Shown here: piece by piece, positions 46,212 to 54,961 of the stretch
Position numbering within the stretch: the stretch's first letter is position 1
Layout of the letters: each line of letters starts with the position of its first letter
Source of the DNA: Cupriavidus necator
GTDB taxonomy: Bacteria > Pseudomonadota > Gammaproteobacteria > Burkholderiales > Burkholderiaceae
Direction of reading: 5' to 3'
DNA length: 64,000 nt
Assembly (NCBI GenBank): GCA_022041995.1
Contig: CP074381.1
Coordinates: 2,976,001-3,040,000, forward strand
Translations under genes and position numbers: made by a program
Notes under the pieces: generated by a model
The model's database searches: none
What the model saw: only the letters and a program-made list of their open reading frames with translations
What the model was told of the DNA's origin: nothing

Positions 46212-46703
46212 TCAGGCGAGGCTCAGGCCCAGGTTCAGGCCGCCCAGTTGGGCTTGCAGCAGCGCGCCCAGCAGCAGCCAGCCGATGTGCAGCGCGGCGC
46301 GCGGGCGGCGCACGCATGCTTCCACCTGTTCGCTGCGGCTTTCGCCGGACAGGCACCAGGAGCAGAAATGCTCACAATTGTTGGTCAGCAAGTGGTAGGC
46401 GTTTTCGCCCACGCGGGAACGGGCGCGTTCGACGGCCTGGCGCCCGGCGAAGCGGGCGCAGGGTTCCGGCCTGACGGCGATGCCGAAACCGGCGGCGAAG
46501 GCTTCGAGGGTAGTTTCTTCAACCGGCGCGGCTTGCAGGGAGTAGGCGAAACCGGCGTAGTGGATGACGCGGCCGGCGCCGGCATAGATCCCATGATGGG
46601 CGTAGCCGCGGCGTTCGGTGACCAGGTGGGCGCCGAGCGGCAGCGGGTCGGCGAAACGATCGTCGCTGCAGGTAGCGCGTTCTTGTTGTTCCTGGATATT
46701 CAT
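46212..46703 (-). CDS. LRAT-domain (permuted NlpC/P60-type) protein
   Basis: 163 aa. GAHLVTERRGYAHHGIYAG, GRVIHYAG and NNCEHFCSWCL give the LRAT-family catalytic set: His36/37, His48 and Cys110. LRAT-fold enzymes transfer acyl groups or hydrolyse amides through a thioester. The C-terminus (about 135-163) is a hydrophobic segment that could anchor it to the membrane. ATG 46703 has GAGG upstream. It is divergent from the double-glycine peptide gene and has a -24/-12 type promoter match; it may modify that peptide. That role is inference. Confidence 0.82.
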   Translation of the reverse strand: MNIQEQQERATCSDDRFADPLPLGAHLVTERRGYAHHGIYAGAGRVIHYAGFAYSLQAAPVEETTLEAFAAGFGIAVRPEPCARFAGRQAVERARSRVGENAYHLLTNNCEHFCSWCLSGESRSEQVEACVRRPRAALHIGWLLLGALLQAQLGGLNLGLSLA

Positions 46704-46760
46704 GGCTGGCCTCGGTCTGTCTGGTTGCTGCAGGCATTGCTGCTTCATGCCACACCAACC

Positions 46761-46775
46761 GCATCAACCATGCCA
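46761..46775 (-). promoter_or_regulatory. Candidate sigma54 (-24/-12) promoter for the LRAT gene
   Basis: Minus-strand TGGCATGGTTGATGC: GG and GC exactly 10 bases apart, -24 element TGGCATG, -12 ATGC. It ends 58 bases before the LRAT start. The -12 box has one mismatch to TTGC. Confidence 0.55.
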
Positions 46776-47102
46776 ATGCCCGGGAGGCACGACAGGACAA
46801 TGGTCTGGCGGGAATCCGAGGGTTTTGGAGGGGATGGACTGTCGGCTGGCAGCCAACCGCACGGCGGCCGATCTGTTGGCTGGCAGCCACCATTCGCCGC
46901 CGCGCCGCGAGGCTTGGGCGGGCTGGCCGGAGGGGTCGCGCGATGCGTACGCTGTGGTGGGTGCATCCCGACACTGGCTGGCCGGGGTGTCGGGTCCAAG
47001 CCAACGTGGCTGGCCTGCCGGCGTGCGCCCCGTTGTCCCTACCCCGCCCTGCAGCCCGCGCCAGCCTTGGTTTCCAGTCGCCCGCCTGCCGCGCCGAGGC
47101 CG

Positions 47103-47118
47103 TGGCACGCGCCTTGCT
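47103..47118 (+). promoter_or_regulatory. Sigma54 (-24/-12) promoter for the double-glycine peptide gene
   Basis: TGGCACGCGCCTTGCT matches the RpoN consensus TGGCACG-N4-TTGCW at every fixed position. It lies 50 bases before ATG 47169. A sigma54 activator is encoded 1.2 kb away. The rest of the 465-base divergent gap (46704-47168) holds a short GCTGGCAGCCA direct repeat (about 46841 and 46878) and no gene. Confidence 0.85.
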
Positions 47119-47168
47119 CCATACCGGTACCGCCCCCGGCGCCACGCCCCATCCACCGGAGACCGATC

Positions 47169-47467
47169 ATGGCCACCCTTGCAATCAACGACCTCGCCAG
47201 CTGCCGCGAACTTGCCCCCGCCGCCGCGTGCGCGGCGCCGGCGGGCAGTGGGTGTTCGGTTGGATCCGCCCGTTCGTGCCCTCGTCGCCGCTGCCACTCG
47301 GGACAGTGATCAACTTTTACGAGATCAACTACAGCTTCTATGCTGATCAGATGAACAACCAGTTCCAGAACATCGATATCCGCAACAACGCGCCAAACGC
47401 CAATATCAATGTCCAGGGCGACCAGGGCGCGAGGAACGACGGCCGGCTTGATCTGATGCTGATCTGA
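47169..47467 (+). pseudogene. Double-glycine-leader peptide (putative secreted cargo), one-base frameshift
   Basis: ATG 47169 (GGAG upstream) opens MATLAINDLASCRELAP; the frame then fails at CCCCC 47215-47219. The -1 frame continues VRGAGGQWVFGWIRPF and runs to TGA 47465-47467. One extra C restores 99 aa: a leader with the INDL...EL...VRGxGG pattern cut by C39 peptidases after GG, and a mature part of about 70 residues. The mature part starts QWVFGWIRPFVPSSPLPLG and is then Asn/Gln-rich (NNQFQNIDIRNNAPNANIN). Directly behind a consensus sigma54 promoter and in the locus of a C39 exporter. Cargo role is inferred. Confidence 0.65.
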
Positions 47468-47530
47468 GCGCCAGCGCGGCCGTGGCAGCGCCCCGGCTGG
47501 TCCGGGGCTTCACGCGGACCGGAGACAAGA

Positions 47531-48307
47531 TTGGGTTTCGACTCGCACTTCCAGTGGACCTCGGCCGCATGCACGGACGTCGGGCGCGTGCGCGATCGCA
47601 ACGAGGACGCTTGCCTGGACCTGCCCGGCCAGGACCTGTGGGCGGTGGCCGACGGCATGGGCGGCCATGCCGTGGGGGACTTCGCCAGCCAGGCGGTGGT
47701 CCAGGCGCTGGCTACGCTGCCGCCGCAGCCCCGGCTGGAAGACCGGGTCGACGCCACGCGCGCGGCGTTGCAGGGCGTGAACCTGGCGCTGGTCGATGAG
47801 GCAGCGCGCCTGGGCGTGCGCTGCATCGGCAGCACGGTGGTAGTGCTGCTGGCGGGCGACCGCCGTTGCGCCTACGTGTGGGCCGGCGACAGCCGCTTGT
47901 ACCGGCTGCGTGGCGGCCAGTTCGCCCGCCTCACGCGCGACCACAACCAGGTCGAGCGCCTGCTGGCGCGCGGGCTGATCACCCCGGAAGAAGCGCGCCA
48001 CCATCCCGCGCAGAACACCATTACACGCGCCGTCGGCGCGGCCCCGACGCTGGCGCCGGAGCAGCTGCTGACCGAGGTGGCCGATGGCGACGTCTACCTG
48101 CTGTGCAGCGATGGCCTGAGCAACGAGGTCGACGATGACGACATCGCGGCGGTGCTGGCGCAGCAGGACGTTGCGCAGGCCGCGCCGACGCTGGTGCAGA
48201 TGGCACTTGATGCCGGCGGCCGCGACAACGTGTCGGTGGTGGTGCTCCGTGCGGCGGACCCCTACGGCTCTGACAGGACGCTGGTCAATCCCGAGCTGGA
48301 CGCCTGA
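47531..48307 (+). CDS. PP2C-family Ser/Thr protein phosphatase (PppA-like)
   Basis: 258 aa, single PPM domain. All metal motifs are present: GRVRDRNEDA, VADGMGGHAVGD, YVWAGDSRLYRL, LLCSDGLSNEV and GGRDNVSVVVL. Removes phosphate from Thr/Ser, here presumably opposing the kinase at 62-64 kb. The start is TTG 47531, supported by GGAG 6 bases upstream. The C-terminal tail reads GSDRTLVNPELDA, a DRT motif also found in the kinase and FHA protein. 63 bases after the peptide gene on the same strand, so it may be read from the same sigma54 promoter. Confidence 0.92.
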   Translation: MGFDSHFQWTSAACTDVGRVRDRNEDACLDLPGQDLWAVADGMGGHAVGDFASQAVVQALATLPPQPRLEDRVDATRAALQGVNLALVDEAARLGVRCIGSTVVVLLAGDRRCAYVWAGDSRLYRLRGGQFARLTRDHNQVERLLARGLITPEEARHHPAQNTITRAVGAAPTLAPEQLLTEVADGDVYLLCSDGLSNEVDDDDIAAVLAQQDVAQAAPTLVQMALDAGGRDNVSVVVLRAADPYGSDRTLVNPELDA

Positions 48308-48333
48308 AGGCACGACCGCCGGCAGCCTCCCCC

Positions 48334-49650
48334 CTACCCCTTGCCGCCTTCGGCCTGCCGGTTGGCGCGGAAATCCTTAGAGTGGATGCCGTGCTTCTTC
48401 AGCAGCATCTGCAGGTGCGAGCGGTTCATGTCGAAGCGCCGCGCCAGTTCGGCGACGGTGCCGCCGACTTCCTGCAAGCCCCGTTCGAGGAAGGCCCGCT
48501 CGGCCTCGTCGCTGGCGGCGCGCTTGGCCTCGCTCAGCGACGTCGCCATGGTGATGTCCGCGGCTGCCGTGCCCGCGCCGACCACCGCCAGCGCGGCGGG
48601 CCTGGGCCGGATGTCCTGCGGCAGGTGGGCCAGGTCGGCGGTGTCGCCGGCCAGGCAGCTCAGCCGGTACAGCAGGTTGCGCAGCTCGCGGATATTGCCA
48701 GGGTAGTCGTAGTGCAGCAGGAAGTCGCGCAGCCGCGGGGTCAGCTTAAGCGGGCGCCGCTTGAGCATGCCGGCGGCCTCGTCACTGAAGTACGACACCA
48801 GCAGCGGGATCTCGTCGCGCCGCTCGCGCAGGGACGGCAGGCTGACGTGGATCACGCTCAGGCGGTAGAACAGGTCCTCGCGGAAGGTGCCGGCCTGGCT
48901 CATGCGGCGCAGGTCCTTGTTGGTGGCCGCGACGATGCGCGTATCGACCGAGATCGCCTCGTCCGAGCCCACGCGCTGGATCTCGTGCGCCTCCAGCACG
49001 CGCAGCAGCTTGACCTGGCCGGTCAGCGGCAGCTCGCCGATCTCGTCCAGGAAGATGGTGCCAGTATGCGCGCTCTCGAACTTGCCGCGGCGGTCGTTGC
49101 TGGCGCCGGTGAAGGCGCCCTTCTTGTGGCCGAACAGCTCGGATTCGAGCAGGCTGTCGGGAATAGCGCCGCAGTTGACCGAGATAAACGGCTTGTCGGT
49201 GCGTGAGCCATTGGCATGGATCACCTTGGCCATCAGCTCCTTGCCGGTGCCGCTCTCGCCATCGATCAGCACCGGCAGATCGGTCGGCGCCGCCTTCTCG
49301 GCAATCTCCAGTGCCTCCAGCAACTTGGGGTTGTCGCCGAAGGTCCCTTCGAAAATAAAGCTGCGCTCCACCAGCGCCTGCCGGCGCTCGCGCGGCATGC
49401 GCTCGACTTCTTCCTGCGGCGGGGCGGCCTCGGCCGAGGCCGCCTGCACGAAGCGCTCCTTGTGCGACAGCCCCATCACCTCGTCGCGCAGCGTGGTGGC
49501 CTGCTTGAGCAGCTTCTCGATCTCCGGCCGGTCGAGCCGCGACGACCAGCGCAGCGTGGAGCGCAGGATCTCGATCTTCTCGATCAGGCCGGCGAACGAC
49601 ACCGGCGAGGTGGCCGAGGCGGGGGTGGCACCCTGGTTGTATAGCTTCAT
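48334..49650 (-). CDS. Sigma54-dependent transcriptional activator
   Basis: 438 aa. N-terminal 1-100 region is helical with no receiver, PAS or FHA domain seen. The AAA+ domain (about 105-335) has Walker A GESGTGKE (131-138), GAFTGA (178-183), Walker B LDEIGE (201-206) and the R-finger region FREDLFYRLSV. A Fis-type HTH closes the protein (VAELARRFDMNRSHLQMLL). GAFTGA means it opens RpoN promoters, probably those at 47103, 46761 and 59444. Last gene of the secretion operon, ATGA overlap with the ABC gene. How its activity is gated is unclear. Confidence 0.93.
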   Translation of the reverse strand: MKLYNQGATPASATSPVSFAGLIEKIEILRSTLRWSSRLDRPEIEKLLKQATTLRDEVMGLSHKERFVQAASAEAAPPQEEVERMPRERRQALVERSFIFEGTFGDNPKLLEALEIAEKAAPTDLPVLIDGESGTGKELMAKVIHANGSRTDKPFISVNCGAIPDSLLESELFGHKKGAFTGASNDRRGKFESAHTGTIFLDEIGELPLTGQVKLLRVLEAHEIQRVGSDEAISVDTRIVAATNKDLRRMSQAGTFREDLFYRLSVIHVSLPSLRERRDEIPLLVSYFSDEAAGMLKRRPLKLTPRLRDFLLHYDYPGNIRELRNLLYRLSCLAGDTADLAHLPQDIRPRPAALAVVGAGTAAADITMATSLSEAKRAASDEAERAFLERGLQEVGGTVAELARRFDMNRSHLQMLLKKHGIHSKDFRANRQAEGGKG

Positions 49651-52600
49651 GCGGCACTCAGTTGCTTCTGCACCAGTTGGAAATACATGCCCTTGCGCTC
49701 GATCAGCTCTTCGTGCCGGCCCTGCTCGACGATGGCGCCTTCATACAGCACCAGGATCTTGTCGGCCTGCATGATGGTGCTGAGCCGGTGCGCGATGATG
49801 ACCGCGGTGCGCCCGCGAAGGATCTCCTGCATATTGGCCAGGATGTTGCTCTCTGACTGCGTGTCGAGTGCCGAGGTGGCCTCGTCGAACACCAGCAGGC
49901 GCGGGTCGTGGTATAGCGCGCGGGCAATGCACAGGCGCTGGATCTGCCCGCCCGAAAGCCCGATGCCGCGCTCGCCCACCACCTGCTCGTAGCCCAGCGG
50001 CAGCTTGCTGATAAAGGCGTGGGCGTCGGCCATGCGCGCCACCTCCTCGATGCGGCGCCGGTCCGGGCTGTCGTCGCCGCAGGCGATGTTCTCGGCAATG
50101 GTCCCCGAGAACAGCAAGTTGGACTGCATCACATAGCCCACCTGCGCGCGGTAGAACGCCGCGTCGATCACGTTCAGGTCGTAGCCGTCCACCGTCATCG
50201 CGCCCTCGGTCGGCTTGTAGAAGCCCACCAGCAGCTTGGCCAGCGTGGTCTTGCCGGAGCCGCTGCGCCCGACGATGGCCACCATCTCGCCGGGGCGGAT
50301 GGCGAAGCTGATGTTCTCCAGCACATAGGGCGTGTCTTCGCCGCCGTAGCGGAAGTACAGGTCCTTCATCACGATCTCGCCCTGCAGGTCAGGCAGCATC
50401 ACGCGCGACAGCACGTCCTGCGGCTTCTGCTCGGGCTCCAGGTCGAGCACGTCGCCCAGGCGCTCCATCGCCACGCCGGCGTCGTTGAGCTGGCCCCACA
50501 ACGCCACCAGCCCCATCAGCGGCGCCAGCACGCTGCCCATGAAGGCGTTGAAGGCGATCAGCTGGCCGATGGTGAGCTCGCGCTCCAGCACCAGCGTCGC
50601 CCCCGCCCACAGCACCGCGATGGTGGTGGCGGCGTTGAGCAGCTGGCTCACCAGCCCCACCAGGATATGGAAGGCCTGCGCCCGGTATTGCGCGTCCAGC
50701 GCCTTGGCGTACTTGCGCTCCCAGCGTAGCCGCACCGGGCGCTCGATGCCCATGCCCTTGACGGTCTCGGCGCCGCCCAGCGTCTCCATCAGGTAGGCCT
50801 TGGCATCGGTCGATGCCGCAAACACCTCGCGCGCATAGGTCTTGACCTTGGGCGTCACCACCACCGTCAGCGCCGCGATCGGGATCACGAAGGCGATCAG
50901 CAGCAGGGTCAGCTTGACGTTGTAGAGGAACATGATGGTGAAGTAGATAAACACCATCAGCAGGTTCAGCGCCGTGGTCACCGTCGACTCGGTCAGGAAG
51001 GCGCGGATGGTCTGGTTCTCCTGGAAGCGTGCGAAGATGTCGCCGGTCTTGCGCTTGGCAAAGAACGACAGCGGCAACGACAGCGTGTGCATGAAGAACT
51101 GCGACATCATGGCGAAGTCCATGTTGCGCACCATGAAGTTCGCCAGGTAGGCGCGGATGGTCGCCATCAGCTGCGAGAACACGCTGGAGATGATCAGCCC
51201 CACGATCAGCAGGTGCAGCAGCCCCACGTTCTGGTGCACCACCACGCCGTCCAGGATGTTCTGGATGATCAGCGGCGGCACCACCCCCAGCATCTGGATC
51301 ACGAAGGTGGCCAGGAACAGGTGCGCCAGGATCTTCCTGTACGGTGCCAGGTAGCCGATAAAGCGCAGCCACGGCGAGCGCGACACCGACAGCTGGGTCA
51401 TGCTCTCGCCCGGCCTGAACAGCAGGCAGGTGCCGCTCCAGCCGCGCTCGAACTCCTCCGCGCTCATCTTGCGGAAGCCGATGGCCGGGTCGGCCACCCA
51501 CACCCAGCGCGACGAGATCCCGTACACCACCACGTAGTGGTAGCCCTCCCAGTGCACGATAAAGGGCAGCTCGAAGCCCATCAGCGAATCGCGCGTGCAC
51601 TGCACCCCGCGCGTGGTGAAGCCGAGCGATTCGCCGGCGCGCGCCAGGCTGTCGAGCGTGGCGCCCTGCGTGGTCACGTTGGCCAGTTCGCGCAACTTGC
51701 CCAGCGTCATCGGGATGCCGTAGTGCCGGCAGATCATCGCCAGGCAGGCCGCGCCGCAATCCATCTCCTCGGCCTGCTCCACCAGCGCGAAGCGGCGGAT
51801 CAGCTTCTCGCCCAACTCCGGTTTGGAATGCAGGTCCAGCAGCACCGGGCGCTTGCGCCGTTCGGCCAGCTTCTTCTGGCGATGCAGCTCGCGGTCCAGC
51901 ACGCGGATGCGCTCTTCCAGCACCTCGCGCAGGCGCGGGTTGCGCTCCAGGATCAGCTGCACCGTCTTCTCAGGGATCACCAGCAGGCGCACGTCGGTTT
52001 CTGCAATGGCCGAGGCCAGCTGCTCCTGCCGCAACACGCAGGCGCGCTCGCCGAAGATGTCGCCCTGCCCCAGCGTGGCCAGCGGGAACTCGCTGCCCTC
52101 CTCGCTGCGCACGATGCGCACCGTGCCCTGGCGCACCACATAGAGGCGGCGGTCCTCGCGCCCGTCCTGCTTCAGGATCTCCTTGCCGCCCGCCACGCGC
52201 TTGACGCCGACGCTGCGCACGGCGTCTTCCAGCTCCTGCTTGTCGAGCTTGCCGCGCAGGTCGAAGAGCCGCGCGACAAAGCCGCCGGCCGAACTGATCG
52301 CGACATAGCTAGTGATAAACGCAAGCGCCGCCGGGTTGCCGGCCACCACCGGCTCGCCCACGCTGCGCGGGATCATCAGCAGCTCGGTCTTGCCCGAGGC
52401 GCGCACCGACGACTCATGCCGGTAGTCGCGCAGCAGCGCGATATCGGCAAAGACCTCGCCGGCCTTGCGCACGCCCATGCTCATTTCCTTGCCGTGCTCC
52501 TCGTTGAACACGCGCACCGAGCCGGACTTGACGATAAACAGGCCCGGGGCCGCTTCGCCGGCATTGCAGACGGTGTCGCCAAAACCGAAGGTCAGTACCT

Positions 52601-52766
52601 GCGCGGCTTCCGCCAGGCGTGCCAGCTCCTGCGGCGTCAGCACCGACAGGATCTCGACGGAGGCAAGAAAGGCGGCCAGCGCCGATCCTGCCTCCGGCGT
52701 GTCCGGGGCAGCCGCGGCGGCGCGATCACCGGCCTGGCCGGACTCGCTAGCGGGCTTCGATGACAT
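49647..52766 (-). CDS. C39-peptidase ABC exporter with two cNMP-binding domains
   Basis: 1039 aa, far longer than usual bacteriocin exporters (about 700). Order: cyclic-nucleotide-binding domain 1 (35-155), domain 2 (170-290), C39 peptidase (325-450), ABC membrane domain (465-765), ATPase (795-1035). The peptidase is intact by eye: Gln331, Cys337 in MDCGAACL, His410 in YHYVVVY and Asp426 in VADP. Walker A GRSGSGKTT (833-841), LSGGQIQRL and LLVFDEATSALD are normal. It should cut a double-glycine leader in the cytosol and export the rest. The cNMP domains suggest ligand-gated export. Overlaps both neighbours. Confidence 0.95.
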   Translation of the reverse strand: MSSKPASESGQAGDRAAAAAPDTPEAGSALAAFLASVEILSVLTPQELARLAEAAQVLTFGFGDTVCNAGEAAPGLFIVKSGSVRVFNEEHGKEMSMGVRKAGEVFADIALLRDYRHESSVRASGKTELLMIPRSVGEPVVAGNPAALAFITSYVAISSAGGFVARLFDLRGKLDKQELEDAVRSVGVKRVAGGKEILKQDGREDRRLYVVRQGTVRIVRSEEGSEFPLATLGQGDIFGERACVLRQEQLASAIAETDVRLLVIPEKTVQLILERNPRLREVLEERIRVLDRELHRQKKLAERRKRPVLLDLHSKPELGEKLIRRFALVEQAEEMDCGAACLAMICRHYGIPMTLGKLRELANVTTQGATLDSLARAGESLGFTTRGVQCTRDSLMGFELPFIVHWEGYHYVVVYGISSRWVWVADPAIGFRKMSAEEFERGWSGTCLLFRPGESMTQLSVSRSPWLRFIGYLAPYRKILAHLFLATFVIQMLGVVPPLIIQNILDGVVVHQNVGLLHLLIVGLIISSVFSQLMATIRAYLANFMVRNMDFAMMSQFFMHTLSLPLSFFAKRKTGDIFARFQENQTIRAFLTESTVTTALNLLMVFIYFTIMFLYNVKLTLLLIAFVIPIAALTVVVTPKVKTYAREVFAASTDAKAYLMETLGGAETVKGMGIERPVRLRWERKYAKALDAQYRAQAFHILVGLVSQLLNAATTIAVLWAGATLVLERELTIGQLIAFNAFMGSVLAPLMGLVALWGQLNDAGVAMERLGDVLDLEPEQKPQDVLSRVMLPDLQGEIVMKDLYFRYGGEDTPYVLENISFAIRPGEMVAIVGRSGSGKTTLAKLLVGFYKPTEGAMTVDGYDLNVIDAAFYRAQVGYVMQSNLLFSGTIAENIACGDDSPDRRRIEEVARMADAHAFISKLPLGYEQVVGERGIGLSGGQIQRLCIARALYHDPRLLVFDEATSALDTQSESNILANMQEILRGRTAVIIAHRLSTIMQADKILVLYEGAIVEQGRHEELIERKGMYFQLVQKQLSAA

Positions 52767-53499
52767 GTTCCTGCGCCCTGGCCATCAGCCAGTCTTCGCG
52801 CAGCAGGCGGCGCACTTCCACCGCCACCTCGCTGTCGAGCGTGGCCGGGTGCTTGCTGCGCACCAGGAAGACCTCGAAGAAGGAACGGTCCGCCGCCGGG
52901 AACGGCCCCAGCAGGTCGCCCGGCTCGGCGTTGAAGACCTTGGCCTCGATATCGGTCTTGAGCGAGCCGCGCAGCACCTTGCCGATCTCGCCACCGCGCT
53001 CGCGCGTGTCGGCAATGGAATGCTCGCGCGCCATCTCGGCGAAGGCATCCGGATCATCCTGCAGGTACGAGATCAGCTCCTTGGCCTTGCCCTCGCTGTC
53101 GACCACGATATGGCTGACCTCGATGCTGTCGAAGCGCGGCGAGTTGAGCGCAAAGTACGCCTGCACCGCGGCCTCGCTGCAGACCTGCTCCATCATCCGC
53201 TCCTGGTAGAGGCTGTCGGTGACAAAGGCCTCGAACTCATCCAGGCTGATGTTCAGCGCATCCAGGTAGTGGTTCATGTCGGCAGCGCGATGCAGGCCCT
53301 GCACGCGGCGGAACTGGTCCGCGCGTTCCTGGATCTCCTCGGGCGTGACCACCATGCCTTGCCGCTTCGCCGCGTGCACCGTCAGTTTGTCGCGCACGAT
53401 CTGCTCGATCAGCCCTTCGAACTGCCCGGTCAGCTTGAGCAGCCGCACGAACTCCTCGACGCCGAGCACCTCGTCGTCGATACGCACAATGCCAGTCAT
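52747..53499 (-). CDS. Cytoplasmic PpiC/parvulin-type peptidyl-prolyl isomerase
   Basis: 250 aa from ATG 53499, which has AAAGGAG upstream (53577 is in frame). No signal peptide. The N-terminal helical part resembles SurA-type chaperone helices (FVRLLKLTGQFEGLIEQIVR). The parvulin domain (about 120-225) has VSHIVVDSEGKAKELISYL, ERGGEIGKVLRGSL and GDLLGPF. Placed between the HlyD and ABC genes and overlapping the latter by 20 bases. It could keep the Pro-rich cargo export-competent before secretion. Similar isomerases occur beside some C39 exporters. Confidence 0.88.
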   Translation of the reverse strand: MTGIVRIDDEVLGVEEFVRLLKLTGQFEGLIEQIVRDKLTVHAAKRQGMVVTPEEIQERADQFRRVQGLHRAADMNHYLDALNISLDEFEAFVTDSLYQERMMEQVCSEAAVQAYFALNSPRFDSIEVSHIVVDSEGKAKELISYLQDDPDAFAEMAREHSIADTRERGGEIGKVLRGSLKTDIEAKVFNAEPGDLLGPFPAADRSFFEVFLVRSKHPATLDSEVAVEVRRLLREDWLMARAQEHVIEAR

Positions 53500-53579
53500 T
53501 TTCTCGGCTCCTTTGGCGGCCCCGCGCGCTTGCGCGCCAGGCTGCTGTGCTTGTGTTTCCCCCGACTGCCCCGGCAACG

Positions 53580-54961
53580 CTAGCCGGCCACCTCTCGGAA
53601 GGGGTCCAGCCCCAGGTCGATCAGGCGACGTTCGCGCACCACGATCTCCGCAGTCGCGGTCATGCCGTAACGCAACGGATACTTGTTGTCGGCCACGGCG
53701 TAGTAGTCGCGTGCCAGGCGCACGCGGCCCTCGTAGACCGGTTGCTTGTCAGGCCCGCCCGGCTTGGTGGCGGGCGAGATGAATTCCAGCGTGCCCTCGA
53801 TGATCCCGTAGCGCTGGTACGGAAAGGCACTGAACTTGAGCTTGACCGGCAGGCCCTCGCGCAGGAAGGCGCGGTCACGCTCGGCGATGACAATCTTCAC
53901 CACCGGGCGCGCATCCTTGGGGCAATGCCGCCCAGCGGCGTGTTGGCCTGTACCTTGTCGCCGCGCTGGGTGGAGGTGACATCGGTGATCACGCCTGCCA
54001 CCGGCGCCAGGATCAGCAGGAAGTTGTCCTTGTCGATGTTCTCGAAGCGGATGCGCGCCGCCGCGTCCGCCACCAGGCGGGCGGTCTGCACCTGCAGGCG
54101 CAGCTTGTCCTCGGTATTGGCGATCTCACGCAGCGCCGCGTCGTACTGCACGCGCAGCCCGGCCAGGTCCTGGCCGCTGCTTTCAAGCTGGGAACTGGCC
54201 TGGGTAAGCTCGCGGCCCAGGCGTGCGTCCAGCTCTGCCAGGCGCGACTGCGCCACGCGCAGGTTGTTCTCCGCGTCCTGCGCCGCGGCGCGCTTGGCAT
54301 CCACCTGCGACTGCGAAACGCCACCGCCACCCGGCAACGCCAGCAGGCGCGCGTAGCGGTCCTGCTCCTGGCGCGCGAATTCCCGTGCGCGCCGGGCGTT
54401 CTCGAGGTTGCTGCGCGCTTCCTGCAGCTGCGCGCGTTGCTGTTCGGCAAGCCGTGTGGTGCCTTCGGCGATACGGGTCTCGTGCTGGCGCGTGGCCACG
54501 TCGATCTGCTGCTTGAGCGCCGCCGCGCGGCGTTCCATCAGCGCCTTCTTGTCGGGGAACTGCTTCCATTCGCGCTCGGAGTCTTCCAGCTTGAGCTGCG
54601 CTTCCAGCGCATTGGCCGCGGCCTCGATCGCGCCGCGCGCATTCAGACGCGCCAGCACGTCGTCCTTGGACACGGGTTGCCCTTCGGCCACGTAGAGGTC
54701 GGCCAGCTCGCCGTCCACCGGGGCATAAAAGCGGCGCACCTCGGATTCCGGTGCCAGCGTGCCCTGCGCCGTGACAATGACATCGGCATGCCCGACGAAG
54801 GACCACACCAGCCCGCACAACACCAGCGCGAAAGTCGTGACGATGGTCAGCAGTCCCAGGCGCGACGGCTCGGCACTCAACAAGCCAATGCCCTCGGCGC
54901 TGTGGTCTTCCAGCGCCTCGGAGAGTGGCTTGAGGCCGCCCTGGCGAGCATCGTCCTTCAT
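53580..54961 (-). pseudogene. HlyD-family membrane fusion protein, frameshifted
   Basis: From ATG 54961 one frame gives the cytoplasmic start, one membrane helix (about 35-55), the first biotinyl-lipoyl half (VDGELADLYVAEGQPVSKDD), a long coiled coil (about 115-285) and the second half (APVAGVITDVTSTQRGDKV). It stops early at GGIAPRMRARW. The next frame continues VVKIVIAERDRAFLREGLPV to 53580. One extra base in GGGG 53919-53922 (CCCC on the coding strand) restores 460 aa. As the only periplasmic adaptor here it is needed for export. ATGA overlap with the FHA gene. Confidence 0.88.

Noticed and set aside
47478-47496. TGGCAGC-like -24 box before the PP2C gene
   Set aside because: The -12 half is CGGC instead of TTGC; the gene can be read from the stronger promoter at 47103.
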